Positions 16,893 through 27,200 of a stretch of 64,000 nucleotides of DNA are shown here, one piece after another. Made by a program: the position numbers and the translations under genes. Position 1 is the first letter of the stretch; every line of letters begins with the position of its first letter. A model generated the notes under the pieces. The model did no database searches. It had not been told where the DNA came from and saw only the letters and a program-made list of their open reading frames with translations. This DNA is from Bacteroidota bacterium (GTDB taxonomy: Bacteria; Bacteroidota; Ignavibacteria; Palsa-1295), in assembly GCA_021324685.1 (NCBI GenBank), contig JAJPIQ010000030.1, forward strand, positions 35,173 through 99,172, written 5' to 3'.

Positions 16893-19856
16893 ATGTTTCC
16901 TCGATTTGCGCTTGGGCTCGGATACCTGATTTTTCTCCTTGCGGTCGGCCTGATTCTGCTCGGCGTTCATTTCATGTCCGGCACAGTGCCCAATGATAGC
17001 GGATCGGCTAAGGTCCCGGGGATCAGCGCAACGGTCGATATCGATCGCGACGATTACGCGATCCCCCATATTCATGCTGCAACCGAGCACGATGCCTACT
17101 TTGGGCTGGGGTATGCCGAAGCGCAGGACCGCCTGTTTCAAATGGAACTCGAACGCCGGCTGGGCGAAGGGCGCATGTCGGAACTTTTCGGTCCTCGCTC
17201 GATCCCGCTCGACACCTGGGCGCGGACGATCGGTTTCGCGCGTATCGCCGATGAGATGTGGCGTCATTCCGGTTCCCACACGCGCGACGTTCTGACCGCT
17301 TTTGTTTCGGGCATCAATGCTTATCTTAAAGACCATCGCTCCCATCTCAGCTTCGAATTCGACGCCCTGACCCTTCAACCGGAAGACTGGCGACCGCAGG
17401 ACTGCCTCGTCATCGGACGCCTTATGTCGTGGGAAATGAATTTTTCGTATATGACAGACGCTGCCTTCAGCGATTTTTCGCTTGCTCTGGATAGTGTACA
17501 TTTGCACGCATTGTTTCCGCAATATCCCGATGACGGAGCAACGGTGATTGACGGCGCGGATCCGAGGACCTTCGTTTCTAATTATCTTTCCAGCCCGCGT
17601 CCCCCTTTAGAGCGTCCTTCCATCGTTCCCTCCGCAGTGGTTCCCGCGCCTGTTGAAACGCCGGTTGCTGGGCCCGCTCCCGCTCTGATAAAAACCACAG
17701 TTGCCCCAGCCCGGAAAAAGACATCTCCAGTGCCCAGGCAGACAACGACTACTTCAAAACCTTCTAATACTCCGAAGCCTGCGATCAAGCCCGGGGTCCC
17801 CCCACCAAAACCGAGAGTGCCGAAACGGATTGGCTTCAACCAGCAGAAGCCGAACGATTTCGAGTCGATCTTTAGCCAGGAGCGAACGTTTGCAGAAGCC
17901 ATTTCTGAAATACAGGGATGCAGTGGCATTCCGACCGGCGGTTCGAACGCGTTCGCAGTTTCCCCCGCACGTACGACAACCGGAGGCGCCATCCTTGAGA
18001 ACGACGCTCACCTGCAACTCGGGACCCCGTCGCGATGGTACCTCGCACATCTCCTGAGCGACGATGGCGTAAATGTCGCTGGATTTTCAATTCCCGGAGT
18101 TCCCGTTTTTCTGGCAGGACGAACACCGAACCTGGCATGGGGAATAACGAACGGGATGTCCGATGAATGCGATTATTTCGCGGAAACCCTCGATTCCACG
18201 GAGACCCGTTATCTGCTCCCTAATGGAATGGCGAAAGCCTTCGAGGTGATTCGGGATACGATCCGGGTCCGAGATTCGATCCGTACGAATCCCATGCTCG
18301 CGGTACCGATCTATGTCCGCATGAGTATTCATGGTCCCGTCTTAAATGGATTCCATCCCGATAGCCTTGCGCGCGTTTTTCATGGCGACGCTCGAGCGGG
18401 AAGCATTCCTGATTCGACCGTCTTTGCGATTAATGCCCGGCCCATCGCGCTGATGTGGAATGGGACCTATGCCTTATCGGACGAACTGGGCGGGTTTTTG
18501 GAACTTACGCGCGCTACGTCGGTCGATCAAGCACGTCGCGAAATGGCCGGGTTTGCCACGCCCTGCCTTAACTTGTGCCTTGCGGATACGCGTGGAAACA
18601 TTGCCTATCAATTTATTGGACGGCTTCCTCGACGAGCTGGTAGCGACGCAAGGCAATTCCTTCTTCGGGATGGCCGAAATCCAGCCGATGCCTGGCAAGG
18701 CTTTGTCTACATGCCGCAATTGCCAACGCTTGAAAATCCGCCTCGCGGTTATATCGTGACCGCCAACAATCCACCCATCAAAAACCGCTCGGTTCCATTT
18801 GGAATGGATTGGGAACCTTCGTCCCGCGCCGACCGCATTTCAGAATTGATCGAAGAACGGACCAAAAAGCAGTTCACGACCGTGGACGCCCAGCAGATTC
18901 AAACCGATATTGTGAGTTCCTATGACGTTCACCGCGTCCTCCCCTATCTGTTGGCATTATATCCGGATCAAAATCCGCCACATATTACCCCGGATAGTAC
19001 TTCCGTCTTTGCATACGATTCGATGCAAATATATTGGAAAGAAGATTCCCTATTTCATCACACCACTATCACGGACAGTGCAATGGCCCTGATTCGTCAA
19101 AAGGACTCCCTTTGGCTTTCCGGGCATCGCCCCCCCGAGGATACCGTGCACGCACCAAAGATCGATCTATTCACTAAGCAAGTCCTGGATTATCTTCGGA
19201 ACTGGGACGGCGGAATGCGGACCGAAGAGATCGCTCCCGCAATTTACTCCGTCTTCCTTAATCGATTGATTTTTCAGGCCTTTCACGACGAATTGGGAAC
19301 GGCGAGGTACAATGAGTTCATTGCGCTCGACAACATTCCACTCGAATCGCTCGCAAACATCCTTCCCGATTCTGTCAATATCTGGTGGGACGACGTACTG
19401 ACTCCGGGCATCGAGCATCGCGATACGATCATACAACGAGCGTTTCGAGAATCACTCCGTATTCTGGCGATGACGTTCGGTCCCGATATTCGAACGTGGC
19501 AATGGGGCAGGTTGCATACGCTCACCTTCCGGCATCCGTTCGATAAAGCGAGCAAAATGATCGCAAGGCTCGTCGATATCGATGCGGGCGCCATGCCCGG
19601 CGGACCGACCACTGTAATGCAAGCGACCTACTACCTGTGGGCACCCTATGAGATGCAGATCGGGCCTTCGATGCGAATGGTGACCGATCTCAAGCAGCAG
19701 GAACTCCTGGTTTCTCTCCCGACTGGGAACTCCGAAGCCATTTTCGGAGACCATTACAAAGATATGCTGCCCTTGTATAAGTCGGGGGCGCTTGCACGCA
19801 TTTCATTGACCGGAGAACAAAAACATTGGAAGCGATTTGAGCTCACCCCACAATAA
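16893..19856 (+). CDS. Penicillin acylase family Ntn-hydrolase with long Pro/Thr spacer
   Basis: A 987-residue penicillin/AHL-acylase-family amidohydrolase. The N-terminal hydrophobic segment (about 8-28) is a signal or anchor. The alpha-chain motif DYAIPHIHAATEHDAYFGLGYAEAQDRLFQMEL covers about 50-82. Autocatalytic cleavage would expose Ser351 in PTGGSNAFAVSP, the family's N-terminal nucleophile of the beta chain. Later family landmarks include ENDAHLQLGTPSRWYL and GFSIPGVPVFLAGRTPNLAWGIT. Between the chains, residues about 232-313 are an unusual Pro/Thr/Lys-rich linker (PAPVETPVAGPAP, TTTTSKPSNTPKPA) where the family normally has a short spacer peptide. The substrate is unknown; amides and acyl-homoserine lactones are known for the family. 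Confidence 0.9.
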   Translation: MFPRFALGLGYLIFLLAVGLILLGVHFMSGTVPNDSGSAKVPGISATVDIDRDDYAIPHIHAATEHDAYFGLGYAEAQDRLFQMELERRLGEGRMSELFGPRSIPLDTWARTIGFARIADEMWRHSGSHTRDVLTAFVSGINAYLKDHRSHLSFEFDALTLQPEDWRPQDCLVIGRLMSWEMNFSYMTDAAFSDFSLALDSVHLHALFPQYPDDGATVIDGADPRTFVSNYLSSPRPPLERPSIVPSAVVPAPVETPVAGPAPALIKTTVAPARKKTSPVPRQTTTTSKPSNTPKPAIKPGVPPPKPRVPKRIGFNQQKPNDFESIFSQERTFAEAISEIQGCSGIPTGGSNAFAVSPARTTTGGAILENDAHLQLGTPSRWYLAHLLSDDGVNVAGFSIPGVPVFLAGRTPNLAWGITNGMSDECDYFAETLDSTETRYLLPNGMAKAFEVIRDTIRVRDSIRTNPMLAVPIYVRMSIHGPVLNGFHPDSLARVFHGDARAGSIPDSTVFAINARPIALMWNGTYALSDELGGFLELTRATSVDQARREMAGFATPCLNLCLADTRGNIAYQFIGRLPRRAGSDARQFLLRDGRNPADAWQGFVYMPQLPTLENPPRGYIVTANNPPIKNRSVPFGMDWEPSSRADRISELIEERTKKQFTTVDAQQIQTDIVSSYDVHRVLPYLLALYPDQNPPHITPDSTSVFAYDSMQIYWKEDSLFHHTTITDSAMALIRQKDSLWLSGHRPPEDTVHAPKIDLFTKQVLDYLRNWDGGMRTEEIAPAIYSVFLNRLIFQAFHDELGTARYNEFIALDNIPLESLANILPDSVNIWWDDVLTPGIEHRDTIIQRAFRESLRILAMTFGPDIRTWQWGRLHTLTFRHPFDKASKMIARLVDIDAGAMPGGPTTVMQATYYLWAPYEMQIGPSMRMVTDLKQQELLVSLPTGNSEAIFGDHYKDMLPLYKSGALARISLTGEQKHWKRFELTPQ

Positions 19857-21767
19857 TCAGAGTCGAAGATCGAGTTGGGCGGTGGCCGCGAGATCGGTTG
19901 TACCGGTCCGAGCCGAAAGTCCGGTTCCCAGCGTGCGCGGCGTATCGTAGATCGTACCCGCAAGATACACTGAAACTGCAACCGATTCCGCGGGATGGGT
20001 GATTGCACGAAGCCCGATCCGCCAACCCAAGCCTTCGAGCGTATTGATTGCGCCGGATCCCGGTGTGCTCCATTCGAATTTTGAAACCGATGCGGCGGCC
20101 TGGAACCGAGTAACCGAAACATGAAACTCCGTTCGAATTGCCGGTGCCGGTATCCGGGCGTCTTCCGATACAGACCAGCCGGTTTGAGTTGCAACCAGAT
20201 GGCTCTGAACTTCTTCGATAACCGATCGAAATTCGGCTCCATTCAGGGACCGATAGGAAGCTTCGAGCCGCGCATCCAGCGTTTCGCCCTGAACGGTCAT
20301 ATATCCGGTCTTACTACTATCGGAAATCGTCGTCGCATTTCGCTCATCTCGGACGACGGTCCGTAGATCGAAATGCGGTGTAACTTGCAAGAGAGCGCTC
20401 GCCAGATAATCGTACTTTTGTTTCCCAAAGAGATCGTTCATTGGAACGATCTCCGTCTGAACGTTCGCATAGGAATTCAGCCGCAATCGGTTGTCAAGCA
20501 GTTGCAATCGAAGACCAATATAATATCCATCGAAATTGGTGAGTCCGGATATTCCAACACCGGAAATCTCTCCATAGGGAGAATGAAAGTCCTCCGGAAC
20601 GTGCATGTAGAGCATGGAGAACGAGATCATCTTCGAGGGACTAAAATCGCTCGTGATCGATAATGCCGTCCTATGGACCGTATCGTTCACAGAAACAGCG
20701 ACCTCTCCGGAAGCAGACCAATGCTCGCTGATCGTGAGCAGATCGGCCGAGACCATTTCGATTTTGTTCCCAATAAAAGGGATCGTCGAAGTTCCGGCGA
20801 AAGGATGGTCATATTGTAATGCATATCCGGTCAGCCCTCCTTTCAGGTATCGCGCAGCCGAATCGCTCGTCGCAACTTCCACTCGAGCACCGGCCGTCCG
20901 GATGGTGGCCGCATTGGCAAGGTCAAGTTCATTCTGCGTCTGATGGAGCGCCGAGTAATAAACCGCCTGGATCGTATCGTTCACAACACTCGCATCGACG
21001 CTGCGGTCCGAAGCAAACACCAGGAGCCGGCCCGGACCGACCCTCAGCGCACCCATGGCGCCGCGTAGCGTTCTTGCAGATTCATTGAGCGAGCCTCGGA
21101 CCCCAAATGATCGTGCTTCCGCCGCATTCGCCGCCGATCGCGATGCGGAAGTTGCATATCCATCTCCAAATGCAAGGCCGTTCCCAACGGCAAGGTTATA
21201 ATCTCCCACCAGCGCCTCTTCCATACTAATAGAAGAGGAAAGAACGATCGGAGTGGCAAGCATCGCAAAGCCCCCCGTATGTTCCGTGAAGTTCGGTTCC
21301 CAGGGCGCTTTCTGTTCGATCGCCGAGACCTGCAGCAGCGGGGAGCGTAGTCGTATTTCGTTATGCAACCCCAGCGGTTCGCCGAGATACGTTCCGACAA
21401 TAAATCCCTGTTGGGCTTCGGCGTCGATCGATTGCGATTCGCGACTACGAAAAAATACGCTCGTCGGCTCCGCCGATCCGCTATCGCTGCGAGCGCGGGC
21501 CATCGCATGGGCCTGCACCCACGAAACCTGGGGGTCGGCATGGAACCGTTCCAATCCCGCCCCGGCGACCGCCGAAAGCCCATCGAGATATTCGAACGCC
21601 GCGTCCACATCGATCGCCCCCATTCCCGGATCGTCCAGAATGCGCTGGGCCATGGCACCAACGCTATCCCGCAGCATCATTTTTCGTTCCATGGAATCGC
21701 GGACGTTCTGCGCATTCGCAACGTCGGTAAGGAACACCCCCAACACAATAAAAGGAGCAGTCTTCAC
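19857..21767 (-). CDS. Predicted outer-membrane beta-barrel protein
   Basis: A 636-residue exported protein. A signal peptide (residues 1-19, ending ANAQ) is followed by a helical N-terminal segment (about 20-90, MLRDSVGAMAQRILDDPGM onwards). A long run of amphipathic beta strands follows, ending in DLAATAQLDLRL, a beta-signal-like C-terminus with alternating hydrophobic residues. The helical start followed by a barrel recalls FCB proteins with a helix-hairpin-helix (ComEA-like) N-terminus, but the hairpin glycines are not clearly present. Its ATG overlaps the stop of the upstream gene at 21764 by 4 nt, so the two barrels are coupled. Function unknown. Confidence 0.7.
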   Translation of the reverse strand: MKTAPFIVLGVFLTDVANAQNVRDSMERKMMLRDSVGAMAQRILDDPGMGAIDVDAAFEYLDGLSAVAGAGLERFHADPQVSWVQAHAMARARSDSGSAEPTSVFFRSRESQSIDAEAQQGFIVGTYLGEPLGLHNEIRLRSPLLQVSAIEQKAPWEPNFTEHTGGFAMLATPIVLSSSISMEEALVGDYNLAVGNGLAFGDGYATSASRSAANAAEARSFGVRGSLNESARTLRGAMGALRVGPGRLLVFASDRSVDASVVNDTIQAVYYSALHQTQNELDLANAATIRTAGARVEVATSDSAARYLKGGLTGYALQYDHPFAGTSTIPFIGNKIEMVSADLLTISEHWSASGEVAVSVNDTVHRTALSITSDFSPSKMISFSMLYMHVPEDFHSPYGEISGVGISGLTNFDGYYIGLRLQLLDNRLRLNSYANVQTEIVPMNDLFGKQKYDYLASALLQVTPHFDLRTVVRDERNATTISDSSKTGYMTVQGETLDARLEASYRSLNGAEFRSVIEEVQSHLVATQTGWSVSEDARIPAPAIRTEFHVSVTRFQAAASVSKFEWSTPGSGAINTLEGLGWRIGLRAITHPAESVAVSVYLAGTIYDTPRTLGTGLSARTGTTDLAATAQLDLRL

Positions 21768-22672
21768 AAGTTAAATCCGATCGCAAACGCGACCGAAGTT
21801 CCCTCTTGCGGATTTCGTACGGCCGAAAAATCGGCCAGGAATGAACCGGTCACAACCCCAAAGCCTCCGGAAAATTCTCCCGTACTTGTATTGGTGCCCA
21901 CTCGTATAAAAAGCTGGGCGTCGAACGCGTACTCGATCCCCCCGTGAACCGCGGCGTGCGCCCCCTCCGGGAGTTCCAGCGCCGCGTCAATACTCGCTTC
22001 GGGCAAGGGCCGATAAGAAAAGCCGAACCATCCATCCATCGCCTCCATCGGAATGCCCTGATTATTATAGAGCGTGAGGAGGTGCGTCACCGCCGCGGCC
22101 GCCGTTACCTGGGGAAGTAAATCGAACTCGGCTCCGAGGTCGACGGTCATCTCATCTAACGGTAAATATTCCGCTCCGAACGACTCGTCCCCGTATCGGA
22201 CACGTACGCCAACGACGGCATCTCGCTCTCCACTCGTGCTGCGAGCGACCGGGAATGTTTTCGAGACCTGCGCCGCGATCGACTCCCAGGAAAATATATT
22301 ACTCGAAGCGTACCGGGTAAACGTCGCGCCCAGCGTAAGATTAGTATCGACCGGAGCATCTCCGGCCACGCCGGCCGTCCAGCTATCCGGAAGCCCGCCG
22401 GGAAACGGCGCGAGCATCGTACGAACATGCGCGGAAGTATCGAACCGAAACGCCGCATTTTCGGACCACGTATCGCTCGGATCTGCAATTGGGCTTTCGC
22501 CAAGCCCCAGCGATCGAGGGGAATCGGTCCTCGGAACGCTCTGGGCGCACACGGCACTCGCACAACAGCAAAACGCCGAGAACGCAATCAGGACAACGAA
22601 CACAAGGCGACCGATACTCACATCCGCGAAATTACGAAGGCTGACGTACAAAAAAATTATTTTCGAGAACAT
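21764..22672 (-). CDS. Predicted outer-membrane protein (small barrel)
   Basis: A 302-residue protein with an N-terminal hydrophobic export signal (about residues 17-43, LVFVVLIAFSAFCCCASAVCAQ). The mature part begins PRSLGLGESPIADPSDTWSENAAF, the kind of start seen in FCB barrel proteins that list N-terminal structural Asn/Ala residues (PorV/PorQ/FadL-like). It ends in a strand-like TSVAFAIGFNL with aromatic and hydrophobic alternation. It is coupled by a 4-nt ATGA overlap to the larger barrel gene downstream. The tRNA-Leu gene is transcribed divergently 54 nt away. The exact family is not recognised. Confidence 0.65.
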   Translation of the reverse strand: MFSKIIFLYVSLRNFADVSIGRLVFVVLIAFSAFCCCASAVCAQSVPRTDSPRSLGLGESPIADPSDTWSENAAFRFDTSAHVRTMLAPFPGGLPDSWTAGVAGDAPVDTNLTLGATFTRYASSNIFSWESIAAQVSKTFPVARSTSGERDAVVGVRVRYGDESFGAEYLPLDEMTVDLGAEFDLLPQVTAAAAVTHLLTLYNNQGIPMEAMDGWFGFSYRPLPEASIDAALELPEGAHAAVHGGIEYAFDAQLFIRVGTNTSTGEFSGGFGVVTGSFLADFSAVRNPQEGTSVAFAIGFNL

Positions 22673-22725
22673 GCCCTATCGGAATCCTGTTGTGCCCCTC
22701 TCCGTTCGAAGTCCGTCTTTGAAAA

Positions 22726-22809
22726 GCCCGCGTGGCGGAATAGGTAGACGCAACGGACTTAAAATCCGTTGGCCGCAAGGCCGTGCCGGTTCGAGTCCGG
22801 CCGTGGGCA
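22726..22809 (+). tRNA. tRNA-Leu (anticodon TAA)
   Basis: A class II tRNA of 84 nt. The acceptor GCCCGCG pairs with CGTGGGC (one G-U), and the discriminator is A. The anticodon arm is ACGGACTTAAAATCCGT with anticodon TAA. The variable arm is TGGCCGCAAGGCCG, and the T arm is GCCGGTTCGAGTCCGGC. CCA is not encoded; the gene is followed by CAATTC, so the end must be added post-transcriptionally. It is divergent from the barrel operon and convergent with the thioredoxin-like gene, whose stop is 14 nt away. Confidence 0.95.
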
Positions 22810-22823
22810 CAATTCTCTCCGAT

Positions 22824-23954
22824 CTATTTTCGACAGGACGTCGTGAACGTAAAGGCATAGACACCGAAACTGGGCGTCGCAGCCATGAGCCGCAGGACGT
22901 GCCGGCCAAAGCCTTTATTTTTTGTGATCCGGTACATTCGCGCCTGCCCGACCGTAATAAACGTTTTTCCATCGGCCTCTTCGATATCGCTCCCGCGGTC
23001 CTCCGGAGCGACCGGCTTCCCGTCCTGCGTTACCTCGACTCGGAACCCACTTTCCGCCAGAGGTTGAATCACAAGGTTCGCTTCGTAGGCCTGGTAATTG
23101 AAGACGAGGGCCGCCGGTGAGTTCCCGCTGGGCTGTGCATATTCCCGCGAGATCCGCCACGGTCCGTCCAGATAGAGAAGGTCGTGCTTCAATTCCTTCG
23201 GCAGGGAGTACGTCTCGTCTTTATTTTCGGAGTGCTCGATGGGGTTCCCAAGATGGTTCCGGTAAAAGCCGACGTAGGTCTCCGGCGACGGACGATAACA
23301 GACTGCTCCCGGCGCGTCGGTCTCGCGGACCAGTGGCTCCAGCGGCGGCAGCGCCATCTTCGGGTTTCGCTCGTGCAGGATCTTCTGCAGGAACGCTTCG
23401 AATTCCCGGTACTCCCCTTCCCCGAAATGCGAGGCCCGAAGGACGCCGTGCGAATCGAAAAGGTATTTTGCCGGCCAGTATTGGTTCGCGAGCGAGTTCC
23501 AGATCTCGTAGTCGTTATCGGCGATCACCGGATACGTGATCCCGAATGCCTTGACGGCACTATCCAAATTCGTGGGATCTTTTTCGAACTCGAACTCCGG
23601 CGAATGGACCCCCAGGATGACCAGCCCGAACTTCTTATATTTTTCGTTCCATGCCTTGATATACGGCAGCGTTTGAATGCAGTTGATGCACGTATAATCC
23701 CAAATATCGATCAGGACCACCTTGCCCTTGAGCGAATCGCGAAGGTATTCGGGCGTCACATCGATATAGCGGTCCGCGGAATAGCGGAGCGGAAGCCGGG
23801 GCATGTGAATATGCTGCGTGCCCTCGTCCGTGATCTCGCGGGCGAGTTTTGCTCGGTCGGCCGGGAAACGGCTGGCAGGCTGGGAATTCACGTTGCGGAC
23901 GCCGGGACTAAAAAAAAATGCAAGTATCAGCGCGAGAACAAGTCTGGAATTCAT
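22824..23954 (-). CDS. Exported thioredoxin-like protein (TlpA/DipZ C-terminal type)
   Basis: A 376-residue protein with an N-terminal signal/anchor (NSRLVLALILAFFFSPGV), then an AhpC/TSA-thioredoxin domain with VVLIDIWDYTCINCIQTLPY (redox CxxC as Cys-Ile-Asn-Cys), a cis-Pro region YPVIADNDYEIWNSL and SHFGEGEYREFEAFL. The C-terminal 150 residues form a beta-rich domain of the type found after the thioredoxin domain of DipZ-like proteins (YVGFYRNHLG, FNYQAYEANLVI). It should act in periplasmic thiol reduction or oxidation. The start is set at ATG 23954; 23 upstream in-frame codons do not look like a signal peptide. Monocistronic. Confidence 0.88.
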   Translation of the reverse strand: MNSRLVLALILAFFFSPGVRNVNSQPASRFPADRAKLAREITDEGTQHIHMPRLPLRYSADRYIDVTPEYLRDSLKGKVVLIDIWDYTCINCIQTLPYIKAWNEKYKKFGLVILGVHSPEFEFEKDPTNLDSAVKAFGITYPVIADNDYEIWNSLANQYWPAKYLFDSHGVLRASHFGEGEYREFEAFLQKILHERNPKMALPPLEPLVRETDAPGAVCYRPSPETYVGFYRNHLGNPIEHSENKDETYSLPKELKHDLLYLDGPWRISREYAQPSGNSPAALVFNYQAYEANLVIQPLAESGFRVEVTQDGKPVAPEDRGSDIEEADGKTFITVGQARMYRITKNKGFGRHVLRLMAATPSFGVYAFTFTTSCRK

Positions 23955-24261
23955 AAAATTTTTTAACGGACAAATGCATATTTCGTTTCCCGATATGCAG
24001 TGTGTACGTACAACGGTCCACATTTTCGAAATCGGAATGATTAAAACAGGACGTTTTCGGTAGTTTTTAAAAATTCTTTTTTGGTTGGGAAATAAAATTC
24101 ATGAACTTGCTCGATAATTTCATGAATTAATTCCATCGAGTTCCCGATTTTCGCGAAATTTCTAATATTCTTTGAGACACGATATCTTTGCAAATGAGCC
24201 GAATAAGGCCCGTCGAGCTGCTTATTATAAAAGGCCAATTTCGGCGCAATTCCTCACGTCT
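23955..24261. other. Intergenic region with a TATCTTTG promoter and a possible short leaderless ORF
   Basis: AT-rich gap between two minus-strand genes. On the plus strand TATCTTTG (24183-24190) is followed 3 nt later by an ATG (24194) that opens a 59-codon frame running antisense into the end of the transporter gene. The arrangement copies the leaderless genes at 46578 and 49056, but the peptide (MSRIRPVELLIIKGQ...) is not protein-like, so an antisense RNA is as likely. A 65-codon minus-strand frame (24041-24238) is also open, without support. Confidence 0.4.
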
Positions 24262-27200
24262 TTACTCCTTATTTCCTGCCCTGGACAACCTTGCATTTTG
24301 GTTTCGAATTTTACGGCACAGCGTAGCGATGGCGCCGCGAGCGATCTCGATGTTATCGACCATCAGGTCGTAAAAGGCGTCATAGTCGAGCCGGAGGAGC
24401 GTCGTTTCTTCGAGCGCCATTACGGAAGCGGAGCGTGGCTCGGGGTCGAGCAGTGCAAGTTCTCCGACCACGTCCCGCTCTGAAAGTACCGAGAGCGTAA
24501 TCTCGCCATCGTACACGCGGACGCGGCCTTCGGTGATGATATAGAGGCAATTGCCCAGTTCGCCTTTTTCGATGATCCGCGTCCCCGCGGCAAGGTGCAC
24601 TTCTTCGAGCGCCGCCGCAATATGCGACAGCACGGCATCCGGCGTTTCACGGAAAAGATCGACCGTTTTTAAGAGAATGAGGCGCTCGAACAGGAATGGC
24701 ATCGGAAATCCTTTTTGGCTCCTATCATAGAATGCGTTCGCGGCATTCTGGTTCCCACTTTCCGCAACGGAAGCGGGAGGGTTTTCGAGAAGCATCTTTG
24801 CGACCGCTCCAACGAGTTTGGAACGATTCACTGTATTGTCAATGACTTCGGAACGATCGGCCGTGTCGAGTAACAGCCCTGCATATTGCTTCGGATAGAG
24901 AAGCCCGGCCCAATACAGGACGACGACCTGCGTCCACGGTCCGTAAAATGGGGACTGATCTCGCAGAAGTTGTGCGACGGGATCTTCGTACCCGACGCCC
25001 GCGGAGCGCGGGACGGCAACGATGAGATCGGTGAGGCTCGGCCCCTCGTGGCTATGGGCGTGCCGCGTTAGCGGCCGGGCGTTTACGTGAAGATTCGCTT
25101 CGAACAGTAAAACGACCCGGCCGGCAAGCGCCACGGGAAGAATATGTTCCAGCGTTTCGAAGGCATGGGCATGATTTTCTCCGAAGAGCAGGGTATCCCG
25201 AATTTTTAGAAGGACTTCGCGGTCGAACCAAAGCGCAAGCGCATACAGCAGACGTTCGGCTGCCTGTGCAATTTCATGGGCGAGCGCACTCCCGGCGAGC
25301 GAGCGCGCAATTTGGAATTCGCGTTCATCCGATACGCTCGTCTCTTCAACGAGTTTGAAGATCCGGAGCAACGCCCATCCGTGGCCAAGTTCATCCTCGA
25401 TCAGAGTGTTCAAAAATTCCTCGTCGCGAAGGCGGATGCCGCTGGCCACCAGTTCCGAAAGCGTCGTAAGACGCATTTCGCCGATCGACATCGCATCGTT
25501 CCAGGCGTCCGACCCTAAAATGTGGACGAGCATGCGTACGGCTTGACGCGCGAATTCCGGATCGGAATTTTTTCTGGCCCATTGGCCCAGCAGACGGACC
25601 GTCCGCTGCCAGCGCATGCCCGGAATTCGGCCGTCCGCAATACGTTCCTGGAGTGGGATCAGCACGCTCGCACCAAAACGGCCTAAAGCACCCTCGATCA
25701 GGGGAAGGCGTTGCGACTGGGTCGAAGGATCGAAGTAGGCGTCGAGAAGCGGCGGGATCAGTTCCGGTTGGAGCACGGTCGAAGAGGCTCGAATGGCTTC
25801 ATCGCGCACCGCGATCTCCGCATCGGTTATCAAGTGAAGGAGGGTGCGGTAATGCCGCGAACCTCCCACACGGCCCACGATTCGCGCGGCGGAACTGCGA
25901 TCGTGTGCGTCCGCGCTCGCCTCCATCGCTGCGAGTTTGCGATTTGCGAGTTCCCCATTGACGCTATATTTCAGAAGACCGGAAAGCAGGCCTTCGCGGA
26001 CCGGAACCCGAGCGTCCGCATGCCATCGTTCCCACAATAGATTCCCATCTTCCGGGCGTACTTTCAGCAACGCGGTCAGTGCTTCCCCGAGAACAGTGGG
26101 TGATTCATTGGCGCGTTCGAGCGTGTCAATGAGAATACGAGTGGCTTCTTCGCGTTCGTGTGAAGAAAAATCGAATTCCTGAAACCGCTCGAGCGCAAGC
26201 AATCGAAGTTCCTCTTCCTTGCGGTCGAGCAGCCTCGGTAATATGCTTAAAAAGAACGACGCTTCAGACCGCGGCAGCAGCCGTAACACATATTCGGCTT
26301 CCGCACTGAGGCTCACTTCCAATTTTGCGCGGAGCACGGCACGCGCCGCTTCATCCCAAACAAATTCGGTGGAACGAATGCGCCGATGCTTCAGGGCTCG
26401 TTCGATCGTCCTGCGATATTCGCGGCCGAAGACCCGGATCGCAAGTACCCACGCGACCACGATCACGAGCAAAAAAGAACTAATTCCCCGTATCGAAAAT
26501 CCGATCGCGGACGAAAGAACGAAGAGCAGCCCGGCTGCCGCCGCAAGGGCCAGTGGCTCTACGATGCCGCCGATCAGTTGATGGGCACGATGCCGCGTGC
26601 CGGCGGCGACCGGTTGCAGCCCAATGGCAAGCGCCGGAAGCTGGACCGCATCGGACCACAATTCCACAAGCAGCATCGCTGCCGTGAAGGACCAGATCGT
26701 CGCCGTTTGTTCGGACGCCGTGCGCACGATCAGGCCCGATACGATCACGACAAATAACCCGGCCGGCAAGACGAGCGTCGTGTTTGCGATCCCAAATTTT
26801 GCGAAGAGCCTCCCCGTGCCTGCCATCTTTAGCACGAGGCTCGCCAGTTTGGCGCTGCCTAGAAAGATTCCTAAGAATGCGGCGATCTGCGCCATGTTCT
26901 GCGTTCGTAATTCGATGCCGCGAAGGAATCCATAGTCCACGCACGTATTGGCGATCCCCGCCAGCAGGGAGATTACGGCAAGGCTCGCAATATAGCGGTG
27001 CCGGGAAAGAAATCGGATCGCGGAGTCAGGGTGTGCGTGCGCGCCCTTTCCGTGGGAGCCATTGCCGCTCGCACCGGTGTTGTGAATGGAGGGCCGAACG
27101 TCGTGCCCGTGCTCCAGGACCTGCCCGAAATGATAGAGGATGCGCTCCAGGACGTAGGAACTTATCGCCGTTCCCATCGCAGAAAAGAGGAGGAAGTCCG

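Noticed and set aside
22074..23120. 348-codon plus-strand frame
   Set aside because: Runs through a barrel gene, the tRNA-Leu and the thioredoxin-like gene; cannot be a real protein.
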